A stretch of 64,000 bases of DNA from assembly GCA_038961845.1 (NCBI GenBank), contig CP152408.1, positions 558,001-622,000 of the forward strand, written 5' to 3'. Both the position numbers and the translations under genes were made by a program. The stretch is from Xylophilus sp. GW821-FHT01B05. GTDB taxonomy: Bacteria; Pseudomonadota; Gammaproteobacteria; Burkholderiales; Burkholderiaceae_C. Positions 46,291 through 59,239 of the stretch are shown here, in pieces (the first letter of the stretch is position 1; each line of letters begins with the position of its first letter). Under the pieces are notes generated by a model. It was given only the letters and a program-made list of their open reading frames with translations. It had not been told where the DNA came from and searched no databases.

Positions 46291-47466
46291 ATGACCCGCA
46301 TCCTGCCGGCGCTTCGCGCGCTCGTCTTCGCCGCGCTTGCCGCGCCTTTCCTCGCCGCGCTGCCGGCCGCCGCCCAGGTGCCGCAACCGCCGGAAATCGC
46401 CGCGCGCGCCTACCTGCTGTTTGACGTCACCTCGGGCCAGACCCTGGCGCAAAAAGACGCAGACATGCCGGTCGAGCCCGCCTCGCTCACCAAGCTGATG
46501 TCGGCCTACCTGGTGTTCGACGCGCTACGCGCCAAGAAGATCACGCTGCAGCAGACCATGCCGGTCAGCGTGCGCGCCTGGAAGATGCCCGGCTCGCGCA
46601 TGTTCATCGACCCCAAGATGCAGGTGCCGGTGGAAGACCTGATCAAGGGCATGATCGTGCAGTCCGGCAACGACGCCACCATGGCCCTGGCCGAAGCCGT
46701 CGGCGGCAGCGCCGAGCGCTTCGTGCAGATGATGAATGACCAGGCCAAGGTCCTGGGCATGAAGAACACCGGCTACAAGAACCCTGAAGGCCTGACCGAA
46801 CCCGGCCACACCACCACCGCGCGCGACCTCTCCATCCTGGCCACGCGGCTGATGCAGGACTTCCCGGAATACGTCGGCTACTACGCCATGAAGGACTACC
46901 GCTATCCCGGTACGCCCGCCAGCAACGGCCACAACCGCAACACGCTGCTCTACCGCGACCCCACCGTCGACGGCCTGAAGACCGGCCACACCCAAGCCGC
47001 CGGCTACTGCCTGGTCGCCACCGCCAAGCGCGACATCCCGGGCGTTGGCTCGCGCCGCCTGCTATCCATCGTGCTCGGCACCGCCAGCGACAGCGCGCGC
47101 GCCAATGAATCGCAGAAGCTGCTCAACTGGGGCTATACCGCTTTCGATGCGGTCAAGCTGTTCGACGCCAACCAGGCCGTGGTCACCCCCAGCGTCTGGA
47201 AGGGCTCCAGCAACCAGATCAAGCTCGGCCGGCCCAGCGCCATCGTCGTTGCCGTGCCTGCAGGCAGCGGCACCAAGATCAAGACCGAAGTCGCGCGCCC
47301 CGATCCGCTGGTGGCGCCCTTCGACAAGGGCCAGGCCGTCGGCACGCTCAAGGTGACGCTGGCCGACCAGCCCTTGCTCGACGTACCGCTGGTCGTGCTG
47401 GAGGCCGTGCCGCAGGCCGGCTTCTTCGGCCGCGCCTGGGATTCCATGCGCCTCTGGATCAAGTAA
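46291..47466 (+). CDS. dacC: D-alanyl-D-alanine carboxypeptidase (PBP5/6 type)
   Basis: A 391-residue low-molecular-weight PBP with a Sec signal. SxxK SLTK (65-68), SGN (125-127) and KTG (230-232) are in place; a C-terminal beta domain and the amphipathic anchor [14 protein letters not shown] follow. It trims peptidoglycan pentapeptides in the periplasm. ATG 46291 chosen from the signal peptide. The symbol follows common usage; dacA is equally possible. Confidence 0.93.
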   Translation: MTRILPALRALVFAALAAPFLAALPAAAQVPQPPEIAARAYLLFDVTSGQTLAQKDADMPVEPASLTKLMSAYLVFDALRAKKITLQQTMPVSVRAWKMPGSRMFIDPKMQVPVEDLIKGMIVQSGNDATMALAEAVGGSAERFVQMMNDQAKVLGMKNTGYKNPEGLTEPGHTTTARDLSILATRLMQDFPEYVGYYAMKDYRYPGTPASNGHNRNTLLYRDPTVDGLKTGHTQAAGYCLVATAKRDIPGVGSRRLLSIVLGTASDSARANESQKLLNWGYTAFDAVKLFDANQAVVTPSVWKGSSNQIKLGRPSAIVVAVPAGSGTKIKTEVARPDPLVAPFDKGQAVGTLKVTLADQPLLDVPLVVLEAVPQAGFFGRAWDSMRLWIK

Positions 47467-47477
47467 ATCGCCGGCAT

Positions 47478-47507
47478 TTGCCCTCAATCGGGGGGCACTG
47501 CTATACT
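47478..47507 (+). promoter_or_regulatory. Promoter of the str operon
   Basis: TTGCCC (47478-47483), 18 bp, TATACT (47502-47507). A TTCGGA/TCCGAA hairpin follows in the leader (about 47517-47534) before the rpsL start at 47577. Confidence 0.6.
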
Positions 47508-47576
47508 CGCGGGCTTTTCGGAAAAACTTCCGAAGGGATTCACGTTTTCGTTTTCCAAACGTTTAGGGACGTTTTA

Positions 47577-47954
47577 ATGCCAACCATCAACCAGCTCGTG
47601 CGTCAGGGGCGCGAGGTCGAAAAGACCAAGTCCAAGAGCCCCGCGATGCAAAACTCGCCCCAGCGCCGTGGCGTATGCACCCGTGTGTACACCACGACGC
47701 CAAAGAAGCCAAACTCCGCTCTGCGGAAGGTCGCCAAGGTTCGCCTGACCAACGGCTTCGAAGTCATCTCCTACATCGGCGGTGAAGGCCACAACCTGCA
47801 GGAACACAGCGTCGTGCTGGTCCGCGGCGGCCGTGTGAAGGATCTTCCAGGCGTGCGCTACCACATCGTTCGTGGTTCGCTCGACTTGCAAGGCGTCAAG
47901 GATCGCAAGCAATCGCGCTCCAAGTACGGTGCCAAGAAGCCCAAGGCCAAGTAA
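47577..47954 (+). CDS. rpsL: 30S ribosomal protein S12
   Basis: A 125-residue S12. [16 protein letters not shown] contains the streptomycin-relevant Lys43, and [10 protein letters not shown] contains Lys88 region, both of the sensitive type. It forms part of the decoding centre. First gene of the rpsL-rpsG-fusA-tuf-rpsJ series. Confidence 0.98.
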   Translation: MPTINQLVRQGREVEKTKSKSPAMQNSPQRRGVCTRVYTTTPKKPNSALRKVAKVRLTNGFEVISYIGGEGHNLQEHSVVLVRGGRVKDLPGVRYHIVRGSLDLQGVKDRKQSRSKYGAKKPKAK

Positions 47955-48107
47955 GCCCTGCGCTTTTCGTCAGTCTAGAAGGTGCTGTTTCCCGCGTGGC
48001 GCGGAGATGCAGCGTAGTGACCCGATGTCCGGGTCGAGTAAGTGAGAGTCCTGCTGGCTCTCGCGGTGTCCGCCAGGGCGCCAACTGAAGCAAACAAGAG
48101 GTGAAAA
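47955..48107. other. rpsL-rpsG spacer
   Basis: 153 bp with two small hairpins, GACCCG/CGGGTC (48019-48035) and GAGAG/CTCTC (48044-48062), upstream of rpsG. In enterobacteria the rpsL-rpsG spacer is the site of S7 feedback control; whether this one works similarly cannot be told. Confidence 0.4.
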
Positions 48108-48581
48108 ATGCCACGTCGTCGCGAAGTCCCTAAACGTGAAATCCTGCCGGACCCTAAGTACGGCAATGTCGAACTGTCCAAGTTCATGAACGTCATCATG
48201 GAAGGCGGCAAGAAGGCCGTCGCCGAGCGCATCATCTATGGCGCGCTCGACCTGATCGAGAAGAAGAACCCGGACAAGGATCCCCTGGAAGCCTTCACCG
48301 TTGCCATCAACAACGTCAAGCCCATGGTGGAAGTGAAGTCCCGCCGCGTCGGTGGTGCCAACTACCAGGTCCCGGTGGAAGTGCGCCCCGTGCGCCGTCT
48401 GGCGCTGTCGATGCGCTGGATCAAGGAAGCCGCTCGCAAGCGTGGCGAAAAGTCCATGGCTCAACGCCTGGCCAACGAGCTGCTCGAAGCCACCGAAGGC
48501 CGTGGCGGCGCCATGAAGAAGCGTGACGAAGTGCACCGCATGGCCGAAGCGAACAAGGCCTTCAGCCACTTCCGCTTCTAA
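48108..48581 (+). CDS. rpsG: 30S ribosomal protein S7
   Basis: A 157-residue S7 ([47 protein letters not shown]), which nucleates assembly of the 30S head. Start preceded by AAGAGGTG. Confidence 0.98.
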   Translation: MPRRREVPKREILPDPKYGNVELSKFMNVIMEGGKKAVAERIIYGALDLIEKKNPDKDPLEAFTVAINNVKPMVEVKSRRVGGANYQVPVEVRPVRRLALSMRWIKEAARKRGEKSMAQRLANELLEATEGRGGAMKKRDEVHRMAEANKAFSHFRF

Positions 48582-48673
48582 GAACCCGTCCTTATTCAGT
48601 CCCCCAGGCTGCGTGAGCCCGACCTGCTGCGATATCGCGGCGGGCGGGCTCTCCGCCGTTCCAGGAGAAACAC

Positions 48674-50773
<2,100 letters not shown>

Positions 50774-50779
50774 AAACTG

Positions 50780-50812
50780 AGCCACCGGAGCTTGATGCTC
50801 TGGTGGCTTTCT
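50780..50812 (+). terminator. Hairpin between fusA and tuf
   Basis: AGCCACCGGAG (50780-50790) pairs with CTCTGGTGGCT (50798-50808; one G-T pair), followed by TTCTTCC, a weak U-tract. Partial termination is likely. Confidence 0.65.
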
Positions 50813-50917
50813 TCCTGTCTGCGATCCGGTGCCGCCCTGTTGTCCGTGCGGGGCGAACCAGCAATCGGGTGCAGACATTAAACCGTTACACGGACATTGC
50901 TCTTTGGAGTTGAAAAA

Positions 50918-52108
<1,191 letters not shown>

Positions 52109-52135
52109 TTTGCGCGAACACGAGGAAACACCATC

Positions 52136-52447
52136 ATGTCCAAGCAAAAGATCCGCATCCGCCTCAAGGCTTTCGATTACAAGCTGATCGACCAGTCCGC
52201 CGCTGAAATCGTTGACACCGCCAAGCGCACCGGCGCCATCGTCAAGGGCCCGGTGCCCCTGCCGACGCGCATGAAGCGTTTCGACATCCTGCGCTCGCCG
52301 CACGTCAACAAGACCAGCCGCGATCAGTTCGAAATCCGCACCCATCAGCGTCTGATGGACATCGTCGACCCAACCGACAAGACGGTTGACGCGCTGATGA
52401 AGCTCGACCTGCCGGCAGGCGTCGACGTGGAAATCAAGCTGCAGTAA
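52136..52447 (+). CDS. rpsJ: 30S ribosomal protein S10
   Basis: A 103-residue S10 ([38 protein letters not shown]), also the NusE elongation factor. It follows tuf by 27 bp and precedes a strong terminator, so it is the last gene of the str operon here rather than the first of the S10 operon. Confidence 0.98.
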   Translation: MSKQKIRIRLKAFDYKLIDQSAAEIVDTAKRTGAIVKGPVPLPTRMKRFDILRSPHVNKTSRDQFEIRTHQRLMDIVDPTDKTVDALMKLDLPAGVDVEIKLQ

Positions 52448-52466
52448 CACGCAGCGCGCCCGTCTG

Positions 52467-52502
52467 AAGCCCATCCGGTGCCTGCGCCGGATGGGCTTTT
52501 TT
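52467..52502 (+). terminator. Intrinsic terminator after rpsJ
   Basis: AGCCCATCCGG (52468-52478) pairs exactly with CCGGATGGGCT (52487-52497), then TTTTTT. Confidence 0.92.
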
Positions 52503-52535
52503 CATGGGGCGTACTGGCATTGCCAGATCGGATGC

Positions 52536-52564
52536 TTGCGCTATTTTTTTAGGCGGGCTAGAAT
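52536..52564 (+). promoter_or_regulatory. Promoter of the rplC operon
   Basis: TTGCGC (52536-52541), 17 bp, TAGAAT (52559-52564). It gives a ~140-nt leader before rplC at 52710. Confidence 0.75.
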
Positions 52565-52709
52565 GCGCGGCTCTGCCCGATTTGCGTCTTGCGTAGGTCT
52601 GGCGGAATTTTTATCAACCTTCTTTCGCGCACGCGCAACTTCGATTTGGCGCGCGTGCAAACGCAGCGGCCAATTGCAGTCGTTGCGGCGAGAGTTTTGG
52701 AGAAAACAC

Positions 52710-53387
52710 ATGAGTCTGAGCAACTCCCTCGGGTTGCTGGGTCGCAAGGTGGGCATGATGCGTCTTTTCACCGATGACGGGGACGCAGTGCCTGTCACGG
52801 TGGTGGACGTGTCCAACAACCGCGTGACCCAGGTTAAAACCCAAGAGAACGATGGCTACGTCGCCCTTCAGGTGACGTTCGGCGCACGTAAGGCCTCGCG
52901 CGTGGTCAAGCCCCTGGCGGGCCACCTGGCCAAGGCTGGCGTGGAAGCCGGTGAAATCATCCGCGAATTCCGCGTGACCGCTGATGCAGCGGGCCAGTAC
53001 CAAGCCGGCGGCGTGGTCAAGGCCGAGTCGCTGTTCACGGTGGGCCAGAAGGTGGACGTGCAAGGCACGACCATCGGTAAGGGCTTCACCGGCACGATCA
53101 AGCGCCATCACTTCAAGTCGCAACGCGCGTCGCACGGTAACAGCCGTTCGCACAACGTTCCGGGCTCCATCTCGATGGCGCAGGATCCGGGTCGCGTGTT
53201 CCCTGGCAAGAAGATGTCGGGCCACCTGGGCGACGACCTCGTCACCACCCAGAACCTCGACGTGATCCGCGTGGACGAAGTCCGTCAGCTGCTGCTGATC
53301 AAGGGTGCCATTCCTGGCTCCAAGGGCGGTTTCGTGACCGTGCGTCCGGCCATCAAGGCCAAGCCAGCTGCTGAGGGAGCGAAGTGA
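52710..53387 (+). CDS. rplC: 50S ribosomal protein L3
   Basis: A 225-residue L3 ([53 protein letters not shown]). The Gln methylated by PrmB in E. coli lies in this last segment. Start preceded by GGAGAAAAC. Stop overlaps the rplD start region. Confidence 0.97.
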   Translation: MSLSNSLGLLGRKVGMMRLFTDDGDAVPVTVVDVSNNRVTQVKTQENDGYVALQVTFGARKASRVVKPLAGHLAKAGVEAGEIIREFRVTADAAGQYQAGGVVKAESLFTVGQKVDVQGTTIGKGFTGTIKRHHFKSQRASHGNSRSHNVPGSISMAQDPGRVFPGKKMSGHLGDDLVTTQNLDVIRVDEVRQLLLIKGAIPGSKGGFVTVRPAIKAKPAAEGAK

Positions 53388-54007
53388 TGCAACTCGAACT
53401 CCTGAACGCACAAGGCCAGGCTGATTCCAAATTCGAAGCGCCGGAAACCGTGTTCGGTCGCGACTACAACGAAGATCTGGTGCACCAGATCGTCGTCGCG
53501 TTCCAGGCCAATGCGCGCCAGGGCACCCGTGCCCAGAAGGATCGCGAACAGGTCCACCATTCGACCAAGAAGCCTTTCAAGCAAAAGGGAACGGGCCGCG
53601 CCCGTGCCGGTATGACGTCCTCGCCTCTGTGGCGTGGGGGCGGCCGGATTTTCCCGAACATGCCTGACGAAAACTTCACGCAGAAGATCAACAAGAAGAT
53701 GTACCGCGCCGGCATGGCCTCCATCTTCTCGCAGCTGGCCCGCGAAGGCCGCCTGGCTGTGGTTGACTCGCTGACCGTGGATTCGCCCAAGACCAAGCAG
53801 CTCGCCGACAAGTTCAAGGCGATGAACCTGCAATCGGTGATGGTGATTGCCGAAGAAGTCGACGAAAACCTGTACCTTGCATCGCGCAATCTGGTGAACG
53901 TGCTGGTTGTTGAACCGCGCTACGCCGATCCGGTGTCGCTGGTGCACTACAAGAAAGTGCTCGTCACCAAGGGCGCGATCGACAAACTCAAGGAGATGTT
54001 CGCATGA
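53387..54007 (+). CDS. rplD: 50S ribosomal protein L4
   Basis: A 206-residue L4 ([42 protein letters not shown]). In enterobacteria L4 represses the S10 operon. ATG 53387 reuses the last base of the rplC stop; a GTG one codon upstream is also possible. Confidence 0.97.
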   Translation: MQLELLNAQGQADSKFEAPETVFGRDYNEDLVHQIVVAFQANARQGTRAQKDREQVHHSTKKPFKQKGTGRARAGMTSSPLWRGGGRIFPNMPDENFTQKINKKMYRAGMASIFSQLAREGRLAVVDSLTVDSPKTKQLADKFKAMNLQSVMVIAEEVDENLYLASRNLVNVLVVEPRYADPVSLVHYKKVLVTKGAIDKLKEMFA

Positions 54008-54324
54008 GCACCCCCATCGCGAAGTTTGATGAAGGTCGTTTGATGGCCGTGCTGCTCGCACCGATCGTGTCCGAAAAGGCCACGATGGTGGGTGAGAAGT
54101 CCAATGCCGTCACGTTCAAGGTGCTGCAGGACGCCACCAAGCCAGAGATCAAGGCTGCCGTTGAACTGATGTTCAAGGTCCAGGTCAAGGGCGTGTCCGT
54201 GCTCAACACCAAAGGCAAGACCAAGCGTTTTGGCAAGTCCATTGGCCGCCGCGACAACGTGCGCAAGGCCTACGTGACGCTGCAACCGGGTCAAGAGCTG
54301 AACCTGTCCGGGGAGGCCGCGTAA
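54004..54324 (+). CDS. rplW: 50S ribosomal protein L23
   Basis: A 106-residue L23 ([41 protein letters not shown]), exit-tunnel docking site for trigger factor and SRP. Overlaps the rplD stop by 4 bp. Confidence 0.97.
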   Translation: MSTPIAKFDEGRLMAVLLAPIVSEKATMVGEKSNAVTFKVLQDATKPEIKAAVELMFKVQVKGVSVLNTKGKTKRFGKSIGRRDNVRKAYVTLQPGQELNLSGEAA

Positions 54325-54326
54325 TC

Positions 54327-55151
54327 ATGGCTGTCATCAAGATGAAACCGACCTCGCCTGGCCGCCGTGCCGTGGTGAAGGTCACGCGTGATCACCTGTA
54401 CAAGGGTGCTCCGCACGCAGCCCTGCTGGAACCTCAGTTCCAGAAGGCTGGCCGTAATAACAACGGTCACATCACCACCCGCCACAAGGGCGGTGGTCAC
54501 AAGCACCACTACCGCGTGGTCGATTTCGTCCGTAACAAGGACGGCATCCCAGCCAAGGTGGAGCGCATCGAATACGATCCGAACCGCACGGCCCACATCG
54601 CTCTGGTGGTGTATGCCGACGGCGAACGCCGCTACATCATCGCCCCGCGCGGTGTTGAAGCTGGCGCGACGCTGCTGTCCGGCTCGGAAGCCCCGATCCG
54701 CGTCGGCAACACGCTGCCGATCCGCAACATCCCGGTGGGTTCGACCATCCACGCGATCGAAATGCAACCCGGCAAGGGCGCGCAAATTGCTCGTTCGGCT
54801 GGCTCTTCGGCCACGCTGCTGGCGCGCGAAGGTACCTACGCTCAGGTTCGCCTGCGCTCGGGTGAAGTGCGCAAGATCCACATCGAGTGCCGCGCCACCA
54901 TTGGTGAAGTCGCCAACGAAGAACACAGCCTGCGCCAACTCGGCAAGGCCGGTGCCAAGCGCTGGCAGGGTATTCGCCCGACCGTTCGCGGTGTGGCAAT
55001 GAACCCGGTCGATCACCCCCATGGCGGTGGTGAAGGCAAGACCGGCGAAGGCCGTCACGCAGTCGATCCGTGGGGCAATCTGACCAAGGGTTACCGCACC
55101 CGCAACAACAAGCGCACGCAGGTCATGATCGTGTCGCGTCGCAAGAAGTAA
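54327..55151 (+). CDS. rplB: 50S ribosomal protein L2
   Basis: A 274-residue L2 ([29 protein letters not shown], and [18 protein letters not shown] with the conserved peptidyl-transferase-region His). Starts 2 bp after rplW. Confidence 0.98.
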   Translation: MAVIKMKPTSPGRRAVVKVTRDHLYKGAPHAALLEPQFQKAGRNNNGHITTRHKGGGHKHHYRVVDFVRNKDGIPAKVERIEYDPNRTAHIALVVYADGERRYIIAPRGVEAGATLLSGSEAPIRVGNTLPIRNIPVGSTIHAIEMQPGKGAQIARSAGSSATLLAREGTYAQVRLRSGEVRKIHIECRATIGEVANEEHSLRQLGKAGAKRWQGIRPTVRGVAMNPVDHPHGGGEGKTGEGRHAVDPWGNLTKGYRTRNNKRTQVMIVSRRKK

Positions 55152-55161
55152 GGGATAGCAA

Positions 55162-55437
55162 ATGACTCGCTCTCTCAAAAAGGGTCCGTTTGTTGACCAT
55201 CACCTTGTGGCCAAGGCCGACAAGGCGGTGACCACCAAGGACAAGAAGCCGATCAAGACCTGGTCGCGTCGCTCCATGGTTCTGCCCGAGTTCATCGGTC
55301 TGACCATCGCCGTGCACAACGGCAAGCAGCACGTGCCCGTCTACATCACCGACCAAATGGTCGGCCACAAGCTGGGCGAATTCGCCCTGACGCGCACGTT
55401 CAAGGGTCACCCCGCGGACAAGAAAGTCAAGAAGTAA
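55162..55437 (+). CDS. rpsS: 30S ribosomal protein S19
   Basis: A 91-residue S19 ([48 protein letters not shown]). Follows rplB by 10 bp in the S10 order. Confidence 0.98.
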   Translation: MTRSLKKGPFVDHHLVAKADKAVTTKDKKPIKTWSRRSMVLPEFIGLTIAVHNGKQHVPVYITDQMVGHKLGEFALTRTFKGHPADKKVKK

Positions 55438-55448
55438 GGAGCACCGAC

Positions 55449-55781
55449 ATGTCTGAAACACGTGCAGTCCTCCGCGGCGTCCGTCTCTCGGTCGACAAGG
55501 GTCGTCTGGTCGCTGACCTGATCCGCGGCAAGAAAGTGGACCAAGCCCTCAACATCCTGTCCTTCACGCAGAAGAAGGCAGCTGGGATCGTCAAGAAAGT
55601 GCTGGAGTCGGCTATTGCCAACGCCGAGCACAATGACGGTGCCGACATCGACGAACTGAAGGTCACGACCATCTACGTCGAGCAGGGAGCCACCCTCAAG
55701 CGCTTCACCGCGCGTGCCAAGGGCCGTGGCAACCGCATCAGCAAACCCACGTGCCATGTGTACGTGACGGTGGGCAACTAA
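55449..55781 (+). CDS. rplV: 50S ribosomal protein L22
   Basis: A 110-residue L22 ([46 protein letters not shown]). The beta-hairpin lining the exit tunnel near macrolide sites is included. Start after GGAGCACCGAC. Confidence 0.97.
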   Translation: MSETRAVLRGVRLSVDKGRLVADLIRGKKVDQALNILSFTQKKAAGIVKKVLESAIANAEHNDGADIDELKVTTIYVEQGATLKRFTARAKGRGNRISKPTCHVYVTVGN

Positions 55782-55798
55782 CAGAAGGTCTGGAAGAT

Positions 55799-56698
55799 AT
55801 GGGACAGAAAATCCACCCAACCGGCTTCCGTCTGTCGGTAAGCCGTAACTGGTCCAGCCGCTGGTATGCCAACAACCGTGACTTCGCCGGCATGCTGGCT
55901 GAAGACATCAAGGTGCGCGAGTTCCTGAAGGCCAAGCTGAAAAACGCCGCCGTCTCGCGCATCCTGATCGAGCGTCCTGCCAAGAACGCCCGCATCACCA
56001 TTTTCTCGGCACGTCCGGGCGTGGTGATCGGCAAGAAGGGTGAAGACATCGAGAACCTCAAGCGCGAGCTCGCAGCCCGCCTGAAGGTGCCGGTCGCCGT
56101 CAACATCGAAGAAGTGCGCAAGCCTGAAATCGATGCCAAGCTGATCGCCGACTCGATCACCCAGCAGCTCGAAAAGCGCATCATGTTCCGCCGCGCCATG
56201 AAGCGCGCCATGCAGAACGCGATGCGCCTGGGCGCTCAAGGTATCAAGATCATGTCGTCGGGCCGCCTGAACGGCATCGAAATCGCTCGTTGCGAGTGGT
56301 ACCGCGAAGGTCGCGTGCCGCTTCACACCCTGCGTGCCGACATCGACTACGGTACCTCTGAAGCCAAGACCACCTACGGCGTCATCGGCGTCAAGGTCTG
56401 GGTCTACAAGGGTGACACCCTGGGTCGTAACGACCTGCCCGCCGTGGTCGAGCCGCGTGACGACGAACGTCGCCCGCGTGGTCCGCGCCGTGATGGCCGC
56501 CCAGGTGGCGACCGTCCGGGTGCCGACCGCCGTGGTCCGCGTCGCGATGCCCGCCCAGTGGGTGGTGGCAACGTGGCGCCTGCCGATGGCAGCGACAAGC
56601 CCGCCGGTGCCGGTGGTGCCGCCGACCCCTCAGCCGTTAAGCGCGTCCGCAAGGTAGCCGCGCCCGCTGCAGCAGCGGACGGTGCCAAGACCGAGTAA
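55799..56698 (+). CDS. rpsC: 30S ribosomal protein S3 with a long basic C-terminal extension
   Basis: A 299-residue S3: [18 protein letters not shown] start, KH-domain [15 protein letters not shown], and the usual end near GRNDLPAV at about residue 218. The remaining ~75 residues form a disordered extension rich in Arg/Gly/Pro then Ala, such as [15 protein letters not shown]. Extensions of this sort are known in Burkholderiales. S3 lies at the mRNA entry channel and has helicase activity. Confidence 0.97.
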   Translation: MGQKIHPTGFRLSVSRNWSSRWYANNRDFAGMLAEDIKVREFLKAKLKNAAVSRILIERPAKNARITIFSARPGVVIGKKGEDIENLKRELAARLKVPVAVNIEEVRKPEIDAKLIADSITQQLEKRIMFRRAMKRAMQNAMRLGAQGIKIMSSGRLNGIEIARCEWYREGRVPLHTLRADIDYGTSEAKTTYGVIGVKVWVYKGDTLGRNDLPAVVEPRDDERRPRGPRRDGRPGGDRPGADRRGPRRDARPVGGGNVAPADGSDKPAGAGGAADPSAVKRVRKVAAPAAAADGAKTE

Positions 56699-56722
56699 TC
56701 GGTCGTTTAAGGAAAAAACATC

Positions 56723-57139
56723 ATGCTGCAACCCGCTCGCCGCAAGTACCGCAAGGAGCAAAAGGGCCGCAACACCGGCGTCGCCACCCGGGGCAACTCG
56801 GTGGCGTTCGGTGACTTCGGTCTGAAGTGCACCGACCGCGGCCGTCTGACGGCCCGCCAGCTCGAAGCCGCACGTCGTGCGATTTCCCGTCACGTGAAGC
56901 GTGGCGGCCGCATCTGGATTCGTGTGTTCCCTGACAAGCCAATCTCTACCAAGCCCGCAGAAGTGCGGATGGGTAACGGCAAGGGCAACCCCGAGTACTA
57001 CGTGGCTGAAATCCAGCCCGGCAAGATCGTGTTCGAGATTGTCGGTGTGCCGGAAGAACTGGCCCGTGAAGCGTTCCGCCTGGCTGCTGCCAAGCTGCCG
57101 CTGCGCACCACGTTCGTCGCTCGCCAGCTTGGCACTTGA
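56723..57139 (+). CDS. rplP: 50S ribosomal protein L16
   Basis: A 138-residue L16 ([59 protein letters not shown]). Arg81 hydroxylated by RoxA in E. coli corresponds to this last region. Follows rpsC by 24 bp. Confidence 0.97.
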   Translation: MLQPARRKYRKEQKGRNTGVATRGNSVAFGDFGLKCTDRGRLTARQLEAARRAISRHVKRGGRIWIRVFPDKPISTKPAEVRMGNGKGNPEYYVAEIQPGKIVFEIVGVPEELAREAFRLAAAKLPLRTTFVARQLGT

Positions 57140-57153
57140 TCAGGAGAAATGAC

Positions 57154-57363
57154 ATGACCAAAGCTGCTGAACTGCGCCAAAAGGATGTTGCTGGTATCGA
57201 AGCCGAAATCAAGGCCCTGCAAAAGGCCCACTTCGGTCTGCGCATGCAGAAGGCCACGCAACAACTCAACAATACGTCGACGCTGCGCACCACGCGCCGC
57301 GACATCGCCCGCGCCAAGACCATCCTTGCCCAAAAGCAGGCCGAGTCCCAGGCTGCCAAGTAA
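57154..57363 (+). CDS. rpmC: 50S ribosomal protein L29
   Basis: A 69-residue L29 ([48 protein letters not shown]). ATG 57154 preceded by AGGAGAAATG. Confidence 0.95.
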   Translation: MTKAAELRQKDVAGIEAEIKALQKAHFGLRMQKATQQLNNTSTLRTTRRDIARAKTILAQKQAESQAAK

Positions 57364-57372
57364 GGAGTGACC

Positions 57373-57642
57373 ATGACGGAAGCTAAAAAATCCCTCAAGC
57401 GCACCTTGATTGGCAAGGTGGTTAGCGACAAGCGTGCCAAGACCGTGACCGTGCTGGTCGAGCGCCGTGTGAAGCACGAGCTCTACGGCAAGATCGTGGG
57501 CAAGTCGAGCAAGTACCACGCCCATGACGAAAATGGCGAGTACAAGCTGGGCGACACCATCGAGATCACGGAAAGCCGCCCGATCTCCCGCACCAAGAAC
57601 TGGGTTGCTACCCGCCTGGTTCAAAAGGCTGCGGTGGTCTGA
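57373..57642 (+). CDS. rpsQ: 30S ribosomal protein S17
   Basis: An 89-residue S17 ([44 protein letters not shown]). ATG 57373 with AAGGAGTG upstream. Last gene of the block; a terminator follows, so rplN and later genes are not in this transcript here. Confidence 0.97.
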   Translation: MTEAKKSLKRTLIGKVVSDKRAKTVTVLVERRVKHELYGKIVGKSSKYHAHDENGEYKLGDTIEITESRPISRTKNWVATRLVQKAAVV

Positions 57643-57676
57643 AGCCGTTGATTCGGCTTCGGTCCCGTACCGTATG

Positions 57677-57713
57677 AAAACGGCCCTCCTTTTGGCGGGC
57701 CGTTTTTCTTTTT
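57677..57713 (+). terminator. Intrinsic terminator after rpsQ
   Basis: AAAACGGCCC (57677-57686) pairs with GGGCCGTTTTT (57697-57707), followed by a T-rich run. Confidence 0.9.
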
Positions 57714-57756
57714 GGGGCACCCTATCGGGCGCCCCGTAACCCGCAAGGAGAGACGC

Positions 57757-58266
57757 ATGATCAAGATTGGTGACAAGCTGCCAGCGGCAACGCTGATGGA
57801 ATATTCCGAGGTCGAAGGCAATGGCTGCAGCATCGGCCCGAACCCGGTGGACGTCCTGCAGGCCACGGCCGGCAAGACCATCGCGCTGTTTGCCGTGCCG
57901 GGCGCGTTCACGCCCACCTGCTCGGCCAAGCATGTGCCGGGCTACGTGGAAAATGCCGCCGCGCTCAAGGCAGCGGGCGTTGACGAGATCTGGTGCCTGT
58001 CGGTGAACGACGCTTTCGTGATGGGCGCCTGGGCGCGCGACCAGAAGACCGACGGCAAGGTGCGCATGCTGGGTGACGGCAGCGCCGCCTTTGCGCAGGC
58101 CACCGGCCTGACGCTGGACCTGATCGGCCGCGGCATGGGCTTGCGCAGCAATCGCTACTCGATGCTGGTGCAAGACGGTGTGGTCAAGACGCTCAACATC
58201 GAAGCACCCGGCAAGTTCGAAGTGAGCGATGCCGCCACGCTGCTGGCGCAGGCCAAGACGGCTTGA
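57757..58266 (+). CDS. Peroxiredoxin (Prx5/AhpE type)
   Basis: A 169-residue thiol peroxidase. The peroxidatic Cys is in PGAFTPTCSAKHVPGY; SVNDAFVMGAW and the C-terminal RSNRYSMLVQDGVV are Prx5 hallmarks. No clear resolving Cys nearby, so it probably uses an external thiol such as glutaredoxin or glutathione. ATG 57757 preceded by AAGGAGAG. It follows the ribosomal terminator. Confidence 0.92.
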   Translation: MIKIGDKLPAATLMEYSEVEGNGCSIGPNPVDVLQATAGKTIALFAVPGAFTPTCSAKHVPGYVENAAALKAAGVDEIWCLSVNDAFVMGAWARDQKTDGKVRMLGDGSAAFAQATGLTLDLIGRGMGLRSNRYSMLVQDGVVKTLNIEAPGKFEVSDAATLLAQAKTA

Positions 58267-58271
58267 GTTTG

Positions 58272-58345
58272 AAGTGATGCTAGCTATTTAATAGCTAAAA
58301 GCCGGCGCGAATAAAGGGATTCAGCCGCTTTTCTTCAAAAAAGGC
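58272..58345. repeat. Short TAGCTAT repeat downstream of the peroxiredoxin
   Basis: TAGCTATTTAATAGCTAAAAGCCGGCGCGAATAAAG-type unit followed by AGCCGCTTTTCTTCAAAAAAGGC. A related unit (ATATAGCTGTAAGCCGGCG, AATAAGCGAAACAGCC) lies at 59148-59222. Confidence 0.65.
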
Positions 58346-58394
58346 GCCCGCAAGGCGCCGTTTCCATTTCAGCACCCACACGGCGCACTGCGCG

Positions 58395-58511
58395 CGAAGC
58401 CAGCACAGCCCAATGCCAAAAACACCGCGGAACCGGCTCCGCCGGGCCGCAGGTGTTGCCCCCGGTAGGGGGTTGGCGCAGCGACACGCAGTGCGCGAAG
58501 CCTGGGGGTGG
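58395..58511 (+). repeat. ~110-bp interspersed repeat, copy 4 (diverged)
   Basis: Shares GCGGAACCGGCTCCGCCGGG and the GCCTGGGGGTG end with copies 1-3. Its stem is AACACCGCGG...CCGCAGGTGTT instead of ACATCCGCGG...CCGCTGGATGT, so both arms changed together. Confidence 0.85.
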
Positions 58512-58519
58512 GCTTAAAT

Positions 58520-59017
58520 TCAAATACTTGCCTTGAGGTAATGCGCGCCGCTCAAGGGGCTCAGGTAGTAGGGCGGGACCTCTTCGAAGCCCAGGTCGGC
58601 ATAGAGCGCGCGGGCGGCCTCCATCGCATCCAGCGTATCGAGCAGCACGCAGGCGTAGCCGCCGCGGCGCGCCAGGTCCATGGTGGCCTCGGCGAGCTGG
58701 CGGCCCAGGCCGAAGCCGCGGAAGGCGCGGCGCACGTAGAGGCGCTTCATCTCGCTGGCGTTGGGGTAGTCCGAGGTGTCCAGCGGCCGCAGGGCGCAGC
58801 AGCCCGCCAGCTCACCGTCGACCCAGGCCAGCAGCAGGCCGCCGCGCGGCTCGGCATAGTCGCCGGGCAGGTGGGCCAGTTCGTGTTCAAGGGTGGCCAT
58901 GTCCAGTTCGGCCTCAAGGCTCTGGACGTACTCGCGCAGGATCTCGCGGGTGGCAGCCCATTCGTCGGGCGTGGCGGGAGGGCGGAGCTGAATCTGCGGA
59001 CGGGGAGCGGAAGACAC
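58520..59017 (-). CDS. GNAT-family N-acetyltransferase
   Basis: About 165 residues from the GTG at 59017; a longer frame to 59107 exists but adds unconserved basic sequence. The acetyl-CoA pyrophosphate loop is VRRAFRGFGLGRQLAEA, preceded by EMKRLYV, and LDTLDAMEAARALYADLGF is the helix before the last strands. Acceptor unknown. Confidence 0.85.
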   Translation of the reverse strand: MSSAPRPQIQLRPPATPDEWAATREILREYVQSLEAELDMATLEHELAHLPGDYAEPRGGLLLAWVDGELAGCCALRPLDTSDYPNASEMKRLYVRRAFRGFGLGRQLAEATMDLARRGGYACVLLDTLDAMEAARALYADLGFEEVPPYYLSPLSGAHYLKASI

Positions 59018-59147
59018 GCGTGCGGCGGAGAAAGGTCGGCCGGCCAGTTTAACGCCCGTGCCGGGGCCGGTCTTTCGCCGTCGGTCGCCCGGGCGGCTAC
59101 CGGACATGCCCGGGGATTGTCACGCGTGCCAACTTCACTCGGGCGGT

Positions 59148-59222
59148 TGCTATCTAATATATAGCTGTAAGCCGGCGCCCAATAAGCGAAACAGCCTGTT
59201 TTCTTGCAAAAACAGGCTGTTG
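59148..59222. repeat. Repeat unit with a 13-bp hairpin
   Basis: AACAGCCTGTTTT (59190-59202) pairs exactly with AAAACAGGCTGTT (59209-59221) around a CTTGCA loop; the AGCCGGCGCCCAATAAGCG to its left matches the repeat at 58272. It lies between the 5' end of the GNAT gene and the 3' end of the TlpA-like gene and could end transcripts of the latter, although no long U-tract is present. Confidence 0.7.
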
Positions 59223-59239
59223 ACGACAAACCATGGGCC

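Noticed and set aside
52491..52709. N-terminal extension of L3
   Set aside because: The frame is open upstream but contains the rpsJ terminator tail and the promoter; the family start [11 protein letters not shown] at 52710 has a good ribosome site.
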